Source: Saccharum officinarum
Lineage: Eukaryota; Streptophyta; Magnoliopsida; Poales; Poaceae
NCBI GenBank assembly: GCA_020631735.1
Contig: CM036159.1
Span: forward strand, 21,305,511-21,369,510
Length of the DNA stretch: 64,000 nucleotides
Direction of reading: 5' to 3'
The position numbers and the translations under genes are program-made. The notes beneath the pieces were generated by a model. It made no database searches and was not told the DNA's origin. It was given only the letters and a program-made list of their open reading frames with translations. Positions 1-10,968 of this stretch are shown piece after piece. Numbering within the stretch: position 1 is the stretch's first letter; each line of letters opens with the position of its first letter.

Positions 1-1595
1 TTACCGAAACCAAATTTGAGGTTGCTAATCCGGAAGCACCAACACCGGTGGAGGAGAAGAAGCTCCAATGCAATGGCATTGCCATTAGTGCTCTTCATGA
101 GGCACTAGATGACAAGACCTTTGAGAAAGTGAAGAACATTGAGATTGCTCATGATGTATGGGCAAAACTTGAGAAAACATATGAAGGCACCGAAGGCACC
201 AAGACCGCCAAAGCATACATTCTCTAAGAAAAGTTTTCTAGCTTCAAGATACAAGAAGATAAGAGTGTGCCAGAGATGTTTTGTAGATTGCAAGTCATTG
301 TGAATGAGCTCAAGGCACTTGGTGAGGAGGTCAAGGACAATCAATTCTCCATAAAGTTCTTGAAAAGCTTACCCAAGAGGTTTGACATGTTGATCATCGT
401 ACTTGTGAGGACAACATTGAAAGATTCAACTCCTCAACAAGTATTTCAAGAAGTGATGATCGATGATTCATATAGAGAAGATGATGAGAAAGAGGAGTTA
501 GTCAAAAAAGAAGAAGCAAAAAAGAAGGAGAGCTCTCATAAGAAGAAGAATGATTCTCATGTTGCTACATGGGATAGTGATGATTCCTCAAGTGATGATG
601 AGGACTACAAAAAGAAGAGGCATGCTAGCATTGCTATTCAAGAGAAGAGCTCCATATTTGACACTCCATCATGCTTCATGGTTAAGGCCGCTAAGGTATC
701 ATCCGAAGATTAGAGTGATCATGATAGTGCTAGTGATAGTGATGATGATGATCTAACTAAAGATGAACTAATCACTATGTTAGAAGATTGCACTCAATAT
801 TTTAAAGAATCTAGAAAAGAGTGCAAGGGCTTGCTTAAGGATAAGAAAAACCTTATGCAAGAACTTGATAAGTTTAGAGCATCTTATGAGAGTCTAAAGG
901 TATACCATAAGAAACTTCAAAAGTCTCACTCTAAGCTTGAAGAAGCTCATTCCTCTCTAGTTGAAAAATATGAAAACATGCCAACTAAAATTGAGAAAAC
1001 TAAAACTTGCAATATAGGCATATCATGTGATATAATTGATGAATCTTTTCATAAGCCTATTGTTGTTGCTCCCACTAACCCTTCATGTAGCGCATCTACA
1101 TCATCCTCATCTAGTAGTGACAGTCTCACTTGTGGTTCCACACTAATAGTTGAGAATGAGAATCTCAAGAAGGAGGTAAAAGAGCTCAATCACACCTTAG
1201 CCAAGGCTTATGGTGGTGATGACCGCTTGCTTATGTGCTTGGGTAGCCAAAGGGCGTCTCTCTATAAAGAGGGATTAGGCTATAACCTCAAGAAAGGCAA
1301 GGCCGCTTTTGCTCCCCACAAGACTCGTTTTGTGAAGAACAATAGTAGCTATTACAAAAGTTGCAAGCAAGTTAGTCACATAGAGCAACATTGCATAAAC
1401 AAGAAATTCAATGCTAATGTATCCTCAATTAAGTTTGATTCTTTCTATATGCTTACCAAGGGTAGTAATGGTGTTCATGCTAAGTTCATTGGTACACCAT
1501 AGATGGGCTCAAAGAAGAAAGTCATTTGGGTACCAAAGAGCTTGGTCACTAACCTTGAAAGACCCAAATAAATTTGGGTACCTAAAAATAATTGA
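1..1595 (+). pseudogene. Gag of Copia element A, broken
   Basis: One frame (codons starting at multiples of 3) reads as Gag from the window edge to a TGA at 1593. It is interrupted by stops at 225, 711, 1500 and 1569. It aligns by eye with the Gag of element B: the KTYEGT stretch, the acidic WDSDDSSSDDE stretch near residue 190, a charged coiled coil (about 777-1000) and the AYGGDDRLLMCLGSQR block. Compared with B, about 110 residues including the first CCHC-like knuckle are missing between the KKEEAKKKE and WDSDD stretches. The second knuckle reads YKSCKQVSHIEQHC, so its first Cys has become Tyr. Nucleic-acid binding would be lost. Gag normally forms the cytoplasmic virus-like particle. Confidence 0.85.
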
Positions 1596-1864
1596 TCTTG
1601 TCTTGTAGGTCAATTACAAAGCCGGAGGAAGGTATTGGGTGCTTGATAGTGGGTGCACTCAACATATGACCGTGGATTCTTATATGTTCAAATCAATTGA
1701 TACAAGTCAAAATAGTGGTTTTGATGTTATCACTTTCGGCAACAACAAAAGAGGCAAGGTCAAGGGGCTTGGCAAAATTGCTATCTCAAATGACATGAGC
1801 ATATCTAATGTATTGCTAGTTGAGAGCCTTGGATTTTAATCTTTTGTCGGTGGCACAACTTTGT

Positions 1865-2784
1865 TGATGTGAACTAGGGTTCCTGATCTTCCGAAAGGTT
1901 CTGATAACTCTCGATTTGGTGGAGTCACGACACAATTCGATCCGGCTTCCGAACAACTCGGTTCTGAACCCCACAATCGCAGCACCACGACCCCTCTGGT
2001 TATCGACCGGCGTTGCACGGTCGACCTCGCCAAGAAGGCTAAGTCCTTGCCTACGAATCAAGAACACACGCAAGAACACAAAGGAATGCAACCAAATTGC
2101 AGATGAATGATTAATCTCACAAAGTTGGGGTCTCACAAACCGACGGCGACAGCGAAACTGTTGTCAACAGAATAATCTAAGCAAAACCCAACCCTAATGT
2201 AAACAGTGACTACTGATTATATAGGCTAAGGAATGTCAAAGGACCCCTATTTGTGTCCCTGGGGAGCGCTGACACATTACAAGGCCCAAACAGCCCAAAA
2301 GACAGCGACACAACACCCTGACAGATTCTGGATGGTGACTTGTTTCGACGATTCCTGTTGATTCTGAATAGCTTTTGACATGGGACCACTTGGGTTGGTT
2401 TCCTTATCAAATAGGCTTTCCATCCATATATGGATCATCGAAAACGGAATCCGAACGCGTCCTGGGTGACCAGTTCAAGGCAGACTGGTCTTGAACTACG
2501 AGGCAGACTCGAACTCAACTTGGTTTGATCCTCCATCTTTATCTGGGGGCTCTCGCTGGTCCTCCACGCCTCCAAGCCCTCCTACATGTGTCTCCTGGAC
2601 CTCTCCTTCATTTCTAAGCACAATATAATCATTAGGTAGCAATCTATTCTCAAAATCATATAAGGAGTTACTTGGGAACGAGCTCACCTCTAAATTTAAT
2701 TGACGCGCGCGAGCTCTAGTGATTGGACCTTGAATGTCCAGTAGTGGATCATTATGTGTATGTGAAGGAGTGATGTCCTCATCA
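1865..2784 (-). mobile_element. Solo LTR, Ty3/gypsy CRM-like, 5-bp TSD TTTGT
   Basis: The insert starts TGATG and ends CATCA, and is flanked by TTTGT at 1860-1864 and 2785-2789. Removing it plus one TTTGT rejoins the Copia protease-integrase coding at VAQLC. On the minus strand it begins TGATGAGGACATC and immediately encodes a Ty3/gypsy polyprotein tail (next entry). LTRs that contain the polyprotein C-terminus are known from CRM-clade chromoviruses. No internal region is present, so this is a solo LTR left by LTR-LTR recombination. The clade call is inference. Confidence 0.8.
2496..2783 (-). pseudogene. Ty3/gypsy polyprotein C-terminal tail encoded inside the solo LTR
   Basis: Reading from the second base of the minus-strand LTR gives DEDI, then DPLLDIQGPITRARARQLN, then a tail rich in Leu, Asn and acidic residues that runs to a stop at 2496. 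The GPITRARARQLN motif is typical of the end of plant Ty3/gypsy Pol, after integrase. About 95 codons are open without a stop. In a full element this would be the last part of integrase reading into the 3' LTR. Here it is a stranded fragment with no start codon of its own. Confidence 0.7.
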
Positions 2785-5722
2785 TTTGTGACCTTGGCTT
2801 CAAGTGCATATTTGGTAGTGATGAAGTTGAAGTCATTAGTGTTGATGGATCAAATTTGATATTCAAAGGATTTAGACATGGTAGTTTATACTTGGTTGAC
2901 TTTAATGATAGTGAGACACAATTGACTTCATGCTTGCTTAGCAAATTCAATATGGGTTGGTTGTGGCATAGAAGGCTTGGTCATATTGGAATAAAACAAT
3001 TGAACAAACTTTTAAGGCATGACTTAGTTAGAGGCTTGAAGGATGTCACCTTTGAGAAGGATAAACCTTGTAGTCCTTGTCAAGCTGGCAAACAAGTTGG
3101 AAATGCACATCCTAGTAAGAGTAAAATGAGCACATCAAAGGTATTTGAGCTATTGCACATGGACTTGTTTAGGCCAACAACATACACTAGTATTGGTGGC
3201 AAAAAGTATTTTTTTTTGTGATTGTTGATGATTACACTAGATACACTTGGGTGTTCTTTATCTATGACAAGAGTGATGTACATGATCTATTCAAATCTTT
3301 TGTCAAAAGGGTGCAAAATGAGTTTGAGACTACCATCCAGAAGATTAGAAGTGACAATGGTAGTGAGTTCAAGAACACAAGAATTAAAGATTTGTGTGAT
3401 GATCTTAGTATTGGACATCAATTCTCACCAACATACACTCCTCAATCCAATGGTGTAGTTGAAAGGAAAAATAGAATATTGATTGATATGGCTAGATCAA
3501 TGCTAAGTGAGTACAATGTTAGTCATTTATTTTGGAGTGAAGCCATCAACACGGCATGCTATTGTAGCAACCGTTTCTATTGCCATGGAAAGCTTGGGAA
3601 GACACTATATGGGCTATTGAATGGAAGAAAGCCCAATATTGCATACTTTAGAGTGTTTGGTTGCAAATGCTATATTCTCAAGAAAGACACTAGATTGAGC
3701 AAGTTTGAAAAGAAATGTGATGAAGAGTTCTTACTTAGTTATTCTACCACAAGCAAAGCATATAGAGTTTGGAATCTCACAAATGGCACCTTGAAAGAAG
3801 TTCATGATGTTGAGTTTGATGAAACCCAAGGATCTCAAAATGAAGCTCAAAACCTTGATGATGTGAGAGGAGATCAATTATCAAATGCAATGAAGAATAT
3901 GGACATTGGTGATATAAGGCCGATGCAAGTTGATGATGATAGTGACATACATATGATTAATCAAGATGTGCAAATTGATACAAATCAAGCAAGCTCAAGT
4001 GGTACTCATGATGAAGCTCAAGTTCAAGGTCAAACAAGTGAAAGCAATCAACTCCCAATACTTCAACCTACTAGCATTGCAAGAGATCATCCATTGGATC
4101 AAATCATTAGTGGAATTCATAGTGGTGTTCAAACTAGATCAAGATTCACATCTTTTTGTGAGAACTATTTATTTGTCTCATTAGAAGAACCAAAGAAGAT
4201 AGAAGATGCATTGAAGGATTCCGATTGGGTAAATGCCATGCATGAAGAGCTAAACAACTTCACTAGAAATCAAGTTTGGGAACTTGTTGAAAGGCCGAAG
4301 AACTACAATATGATTGGTACTAAGTGGGTATTTAGAAACAAGCAAGATCAAGATGGTGTAGTTGTGAGAAACAAAGCAAGATTGATAGCACAAGGTTACA
4401 CACAAGTTGAAGGTCTTGACTTTGGTGAGACATATGCACCGATTGCAAGATTGGAGACAATTAGAATCTTATTAGCATATGCTTGTGCACACAACATCAA
4501 TCACTATCAAATGGATGTCAAGAGTGCATTTCTTAATGGCTACATCAACAAAGAAGTTTACGTTGAGCAACCTCCCGGTTTTGAAGATGATAAGAAGTCT
4601 GGCCTTATTTTCAAGGTAAAGAAGGCATTGTATGGTTTGAAGCAAGCACCTAGAGCATGGAATGAGAGATTGAGGGACTTTCTTCTCTCTAAAGGTTTCA
4701 AGATGGGAAAGGTTGACACCACTCTCTTCACCAAGAAGCTTGGAAATGACTTGTTTGTGTTACAAATCTATGTTGATGATATTATTTTTGGATCAACAAA
4801 TCAAGACTTTTGTGAAGAGTTTGGAAAAATGATGGCAAATGAGTTTGAGATGTCTATGATTGGAGAGCTTAGTTACTTTCTTGGACTTCAAATCAAGCAA
4901 ATGAAGAATGACACTTTTGTAATTTAAGGGAAGTACATCAAGGACATGATCAAAATATTTGGATTGCAAGATGCTAAGCCAATGAGTACACCAATGGGCA
5001 CAAATAATCAATTGGGTATTGATGATAGTGGAAACATGGTAGATCAAAAGCTATACCGGTCTATGATTGGAAGTTTGCTCTATGTCACCGCTTCTAGGCC
5101 GGATGTGATGTTTAGTGTGTGCAAGTGTGCAAGATATCAAGCTTCACCTAGAGAAAGTCACTTGAAAACAACCAAGAGAATTTTGAGATATCTTAAGAGC
5201 ACTCATGATGTTGGACTATGGTATCCCAAGGGATCTAATTTTGAGTTGATTGGATATTCGGATTCCGACTATGGTGGTTGCAAGATTGATAGAATGAGCA
5301 CAAGTGGCACTTATCAATTACTAGGAAGGTCTCTTGTTTCATGGTCATCAAAGAAATAAAATAGTGTTGCACTATCTACCGCCGAGGCCGAATACATTAG
5401 TGCCGTTAGTTGTTGTGCACAATTGCTTTGGATGAAGGCCACTTTGAATGACTTTGGAATCAAGTTCAAGAATGTGCCATTGTTTTGTGACAATGAAAGT
5501 GCAATCAAGATGACTCAAAATCCGGTTCAACATTTAAGAACGAAGCACATTGACATAAGGCATCACTTCATAAGAGACTATCAACAAAATGATGATATTA
5601 GCATTGAAAGCATTGGCACCGAAGATCAATTAGCCGACATATTCACAAAGCCACTTGATGAGAAAAGATTTTAGAAGCTGAAGAATGAACTGAACATACT
5701 TGACTTCTCCAACTTAAAATGA

Positions 5723-6753
5723 GTGCACCCCCACATTCTTATATGACATGCCTCCCCTTCGACAATGCAAGGTAAAGTTGTTTGGCATATCATTCATATT
5801 TTGCTAAGGACATATTTAGAACATATAGATATATTTGCATGACAAATAGGCTCATTCATGAAAATCAAATGAGTTTAGATGTATATATGATACCACTATT
5901 GCTTCTATGTTTGTTTGATCTAGTGGTAGTATATGACATGTTTGTGGGCTTGCAAACCTAGTGTTAAATCTAGAAAATGAGCTCATGATGTGTAATTCAA
6001 CATGGTCAAGATAACCCTTATACTTTATGAGGTGTGAAGAAGCTTGTCCTTAAATCAAACCAAATTACATATTCTAGGCAAGTGATCTATATTGAACCAT
6101 AATTTGGACTCCCTCATATTGATTGACTTAATTCTCACTAAAATTAACATATTTTTGGTGATTGTTGACAAAAGGGGAGAAAGCAAAAGATATAAGGGGG
6201 AGAGAAATCAAAGATATGACATTAGAAAGGGATCAATTAAAATTGAGCACACGAGTAGGGGGAGCAAGCTCATGAATCATTTGTTGCATTTATATATGCA
6301 TTAACATGATGAATTGTTGCATTGCAAAGCTTAACTTCATATTCATGATTGTATGGTGTATGCTAGAAATAGAACTTGAATGATGATTTGTTGAGAGTAG
6401 CTTTATAAGTGGTATCTAGACACCTTTGCTTATAATATTGATCTCACGGGGTATTTTAGTGTTTGTGATCTTTACAAGTAATGTATTACAAGTGGTGTCT
6501 AGATACATCGATGCTAAGGATGGCATATAAAAGCAACTCTGATTGGTATCACGCTTCAAAGGTCTATTCTATATACCTTAGCATCAATTTGATAGTAGTA
6601 ACTCTCCCAAAATTCAAATCCATACATATGTGCATAATTGAACCAAACTCATGGAAGCACATATGTAGGAGAAGCTAATACTATCAAAATTGAAAATTGA
6701 TTTCATTTTATATCTTTGTGGTGGTTGTCATCAATTACCAAAAAGGAGGAGAT
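5723..6753 (+). other. Pol-to-LTR untranslated tract of element A, with purine tracts
   Basis: No long ORF. It holds several PPT-like purine runs (about 6172, 6195, 6254) before the one that abuts the LTR, AAAAAGGAGGAGAT (6740-6753). The last is the expected plus-strand primer. A near-repeat around GATCTCACGGGG and AAGTGGTRTCTAGA occurs at 6410-6510, and a matching tract exists in element B at 58400-58500. Confidence 0.6.
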
Positions 6754-7480
6754 TGAAAGCCCAAGTTTAGTTTTAGAAATTGAGTGACACCAAAGTTGCT
6801 AATGTTATGTGATCAAGTATGATTAAGCTAGACATAAGCAACATGTGATGGAGGTGGAAATGGCATGGAGAGATGGTCACAAGACCACATGATTTGGTGC
6901 ATAAAATGATGAGCAAGATCATGAAGGAATGCACATAAAATGATGAACATGATGATCAAGTAGAAGAGAAGGATCTAAGAGCGCATGACAAAGGTATAAC
7001 CATAGAGTTTTCCTTTTGCCAGTCTAAGATGTGTAGAGAAGTGATGACCGGGTTTAGGATACATAGCCAACTATCAAGAGGGGCAATCACAGTTAGCTCG
7101 GGAATCAAGTGCCACTAGATCAATGTCTTGAGCATATGCATTAGGATCTAGTTGAGAGCTAACATAACCCTTTGAAAATATTTATGAAATGCTAACACAC
7201 ATGCACATGGTGGTGTACACTTATTGGTGTTGGCACATTTGCAAAGGAGAAGGTGTTGGAGTTGATTTTGATCAACTTGGTGAAGGAAGAAAGGTCTTTC
7301 GGTGTTCTCCGGACACTAGGATGGATCTTAGAGTGGAATACTGCTTTGATCCATTGTGACTTGGATAAAGTATCCATATGGGTTGTGTAGCCCTCTGAGT
7401 AATCTTTCCAAAATATCCAAGATCATCAAAATCAGAGTTTGGAGATAAGAGTTATCACCGTTTTACCGAAGAGTGGTCTG

Positions 7481-7768
7481 TGACCGGACTCGTGACCGGA
7501 TGCGTCCAGTCAACGTGTCCGGTCAGTGTTTTTCGCGGGAAAAAGTGACGGGACGCGGCAGCGAGTCCGGTCAGTGATGACTGGACGCGTCCGGTCGCTT
7601 CGGGAGCTTACTGGAACCTCTCTGTTCGCTGTCTCACCATGACCTGCGCGTCCGGTCCCGTTAGTGACCTGCGCGTCTGGTCAATACAAATTTATACGCG
7701 CGAAAATTAGCCGTTGGAGCACGCTAGTGACCTGCGCGTCCGGTCAGTTCGACCGGTGCGTCCGGTCA
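7481..7768. repeat. CCGGTC half-site array in LTR of element A
   Basis: Irregularly spaced copies of CGTCCGGTC and its reverse complement lie upstream of the TATA box at 7821. Many copies have single substitutions. This is the most decayed of the full LTR arrays in the window. Function unknown; see findings. Confidence 0.75.
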
Positions 7769-7820
7769 TTCCAAAAAATTCGCCCAGTGAAGGGGTAACA
7801 GCCATATTCATTCGTGCGGC

Positions 7821-7828
7821 TATAAATA
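7821..7828 (+). promoter_or_regulatory. LTR TATA box (element A)
   Basis: TATAAATA is followed 6 bp later by GGCCGGG. The same TATAAATA plus GGCCGGC arrangement occurs in the LTRs at 27200 and 48718. It is probably the retrotransposon core promoter; the transcription start is not shown. Confidence 0.6.
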
Positions 7829-8631
7829 GATGGTGGCCGGGTTTGGGAGGTTCTCTCTTGCACATTTGAGATCTTGAGACATCCTTTGAGCTAGAGAACA
7901 ACCTCTCCACTCATCTCTTTGCTTGGTTGCATATCTTGAGTGAGATTGAGTGAGATTCAAGTGCATTACTTGAAAGTTGCATTCTAGAGGCACTTGTTCT
8001 TTGAGTTGCTGTGGATTTCTTGTTACTCTTCTATGTTTCCCGACGCAGTAGACGACTTGGAGCAGCAGAGGTGATTGAGCTCGCAATTAGAGATTGTTGG
8101 AGCCCTCACCAAGTATTATAAGGGGTTCTTGATCCTTCCCCGCGGGAGTTCATGAATTGGATACTCTAGTGGAGCTCGTAGCTTGGAGGATCCCCATCTT
8201 GTGTGCGGTTGTACGGCGCTCGCCGAGGGCTCGACTCTTGATAGTCGATCAGCTCGCGAACCGACAAGTGGGTGTATCGCCACAACGGGGAGTAGCTTGT
8301 CGGGAAGCAAGTGAACCTCGGGATAAATTCTTGTGTCGTTCTCTTCCTGAGGATTTCTCTTGTGTGATTGATTGATTGGTACTTCTCATCTCTACACAGC
8401 GGTATAATCACTCGAAGCTCTTCTCTCGCATTACTTCTTGTATCTAGCTTGTAGTTGTTGTTGTGTTTAGTGGATAGCCTTATACTAGACTTATGTAGGT
8501 GGCTTGCTTAATTAGTTAGAGCTAGTGCATTTTGCTTCGCTACCTTTTGTACTAACATGTGTGGTTAAGTAATTCTTGTAAAAGTTTTAATTAGGCTATT
8601 CACCCCCCCTCTAGCCTATTTGGACCTTACA

Positions 8632-8950
8632 ACGGGCGGTGCTAATGGTGCTCGCGCGTCGCGGCTCGCCGCTGGCTCCACTCCCGATGGCTGGAATCAA
8701 CTAGCCCGGCCTTCCCCACCCCTATGTTGCACATGCATGTTTCAAGTGTTTTAGGCATTTCACATGTACGTTGCATTTGTTTTACCTTGATATTACAAAA
8801 GTAGATCGAGAGATGTTGCACAGTTGCATATGTTGTAAGTGTTTTCAGAGGCATGCTGTAAGCATTTCTTTAAAATGTTTCATTTATTTCTGGTTGTATG
8901 TTGCAATTATTTTTTATCTGGATGTTGCATATGTTACAACAGTATGTTTC
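8632..8950 (-). repeat. AACAT-rich repeat fragment
   Basis: The reverse complement has many diverged units of the type GCAACAT...TGAAACA and matches the style and order of 46680-47280. It sits between the right end of element A and the left end of element C, so it is the DNA both inserted into. It probably derives from a DNA transposon, but no terminal repeats are visible. Confidence 0.55.
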
Positions 8951-10548
8951 TGAAAGGATCAAGATGCCCAAGAGGGGGGGTGAATTGGGCTTTTCTAAAA
9001 ATTAATTGCAAGAATTAAATCCTACAAGCCAAACTTCACCCCTAGTGCCTACTAGTGTTCCTTGTGATTCTCCCGGTAAAAGTTTTGCACCCTAAGTTCC
9101 AATCCTAGTCTAGCATGGCAATTCTAGGAAAGTAAACAAGCAATAAAAGTAATACACGAAAGTAAATGCTTGAAAGTAAGGGTTAGGAACACGGCGATGT
9201 TTTGCCGAGGTATCGGAGAGTCACCACTCCCCACTAGTCCTCGTTGGAGCACCCGCGCAAGGGTGTAGCTCCCCTTGATCCGCGCAAGGATCAAGTGCTC
9301 TCTACGGGTTGATTCTTCGACACTCCGTCGTGGCGAATCACCCAAAACCGCTCACAACATGAGTTGAGTCACCCACAAGCTCATTGGATGATCACCAAAC
9401 TCCCAATCACCACCAAACCGTCTAGGTGATGGTGATCACCAAGAGTAACAAGCTAGAACTCTCACTTGACCACAACAAACCTAATGAGAAGATGGATGCA
9501 CACTTGCTATACTCTTGTCACTAGTAAGGAATCTCAAACTTTGATTCTCAAATCACTATCCTCACTAGGGCTCTTGCACTCTCTTGCACTCCAAAGGTGT
9601 TTCTCAGCTGAACAAATAAGCAAGAGACCTCAAAAAGAGGTGGAGGGGATGTATTTATACACCCCTCAGACAAATCCAACCGTTACCTGCCAAATCAGCA
9701 AAACTCGTACTGACCGGACATGCTGGTCGACATGACCGGATGTGCCGGTCGAGTGTAACGGTCAGAAACCGAAAGTCAGCACTGAGTGACCAGACGCGCC
9801 GGTCAGAGATGACCGGACGCGTCCGATCATGCAACAACCTTACTAGACTTTGACCTGACGCTCGACCGCGTCCGATCATAGATGACCGGACGCGTCAGGT
9901 CAGCTTGGGACCTTACTGGAACGTGTCCGGACGCGTCCGATCACTTCACAGTCGCATCCGATTACACTGTTTACCCTCTGGAACACGTGTCAGACTGATC
10001 ACCGCGTCCGGTCCTCACAGGGACCGCGTCTGGTCAACCAGTTAACGACGCAGTGACTTGTTAGTACTGACCGGACGCGTCCGGTCATGACAAAGACCGC
10101 GTCCAGTCACAGGTAAACTGCTCAAATGATTTCGAAACGTGACGCAACTTGAACCAAGTTGCTTCCAGCTGAACCTTGAGCTTTTCTAGAGCTACCTAGT
10201 GCTAAGTTTGACAAGTGTGCACCACACATAAACAAAAGACTCACCTAGGTCAAGCTACTCGCTCATGCCCCCCTTTATAGTACGGTCAAAGGAAGAAACA
10301 AAGATCCTAACGACTATTCCGGATGTAACTCAACACCTTGACATCCGAAACTAACCGTCCTTAATCTTATCGTTGATCCTTTGAAAACCGAAACGATTTC
10401 CATCAAGGGACATGAATACTATAGTGCCCAAAGCAGTTATCAACTCCATGACCTAACTTACCAAAGTTTCTGCAAAACACACGTTAGTCATGGTAATAAT
10501 GCGTTGTCATCAATTGCCGAAACCAACACCGGAGCCTAGATGCTTTCA
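8951..10548 (-). repeat. 3' LTR of element C (1598 bp)
   Basis: Termini on the minus strand are TGAAAGCATC...and...GATCCTTTCA. The revcomp TATA (TATAAATAC at about 9652-9660) and the CCGGTC array lie in the same order as in the other LTRs. The neighbour at the left edge is the AACAT repeat. Confidence 0.85.
9711..10110. repeat. CCGGTC half-site array in LTR of element C
   Basis: Contains a perfect 20-bp palindrome, TGACCGGACGCGTCCGGTCA, at 10068-10087. About a dozen partial copies in both orientations surround it. Confidence 0.8.
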
Positions 10549-10564
10549 ATCTCCCCCTTTTTGG
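10549..10564 (-). other. Polypurine tract of element C
   Basis: The minus strand reads CCAAAAAGGGGGAGAT directly before the LTR terminus TGAAAGC. This is the expected plus-strand primer site. Confidence 0.7.
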
Positions 10565-10968
10565 TGATTGATGACAACACTTAGATTCAGAAGATATAAG
10601 AGTTGAGGTTTTCGAACATGCTTGGTTCACATAAGCAAAAAGTTGTAAGCACAAGGGGTTAAAAATTGCTTATGTGTTCTAAGCCAACTGAGTGTACTCA
10701 TAAGATAAAACATGAAGAGTTAGTACACATAAAACATAGCTCATATGAAATCAGAGTAAGGCACGGAAGCACAACCTTATGAGCTAAACACAAATAAGTG
10801 ACATGATATGATATAAAGTCTCACAAACTCATAGTCACAAAATACAGGGTGAGAAAATAAACATGATGCATGAATGTAGCACGCATGGAAAAAAATGAAA
10901 CCCTCTATCAAACACTCCCCCTGAATCTACGCTCTCTCCCCCTTTGGCATCAAACGCCAAAAACTAAT

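Larger units (their letters stand above)
1621..5722 (+). pseudogene. Pol of Copia element A (PR-INT-RT-RNase H), broken
   Basis: Domains in order: aspartic protease (WVLDSGCTQHM at about 1636), integrase zinc region (HRRLGH...CSPC at 2965-3080), integrase core with SDNGSEF and VERKN (about 3350-3470), RT with [10 protein letters not shown] and YVDDIIFGS (4630-4795), and RNase H ending in DIFTKPLDEKRF (about 5640-5670). Breaks: a 1-nt insertion near 1835, the nested solo LTR 1865-2784, a T-run with two extra bases at about 3209-3217 that shifts frame, and stops at 4925, 5357 and 5672. The natural stop is TGA 5720-5722. The RT core is otherwise well preserved, so decay looks recent. It is not functional as it stands. 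Confidence 0.9.
1..8631 (+). mobile_element. Copia LTR retrotransposon A (SIRE/Maximus-like), 5' end outside window
   Basis: Order on the plus strand is gag, protease, integrase, reverse transcriptase, RNase H, a long untranslated tract, a purine tract and a 3' LTR. Integrase before RT is the Copia order. The long coiled-coil gag, the roughly 1.9-kb LTR and close similarity to element B at 47637-60787 place it in the SIRE/Maximus (Opie/Ji-like) lineage. The 5' LTR and gag start lie left of the window. The element is dead, with several stops, two frameshifts and a nested solo LTR at 1865-2784. The lineage call is inferred from motif and layout, without a tree. Confidence 0.9.
6754..8631 (+). 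repeat. 3' LTR of Copia element A (1878 bp)
   Basis: Begins TGAAAGCCC right after the purine tract and ends CACCCCCCCTCTAGCC...CCTTACA. It shares with the other SIRE-like LTRs here a CCGGTC array, TATAAATA followed by GGCCGG, and a leader with CACTCATCTCT and GTGAGATTGAGTGA. The 5' partner lies outside the window, so the target-site duplication (ACGGG on the right, 8632-8636) cannot be checked. Confidence 0.85.
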
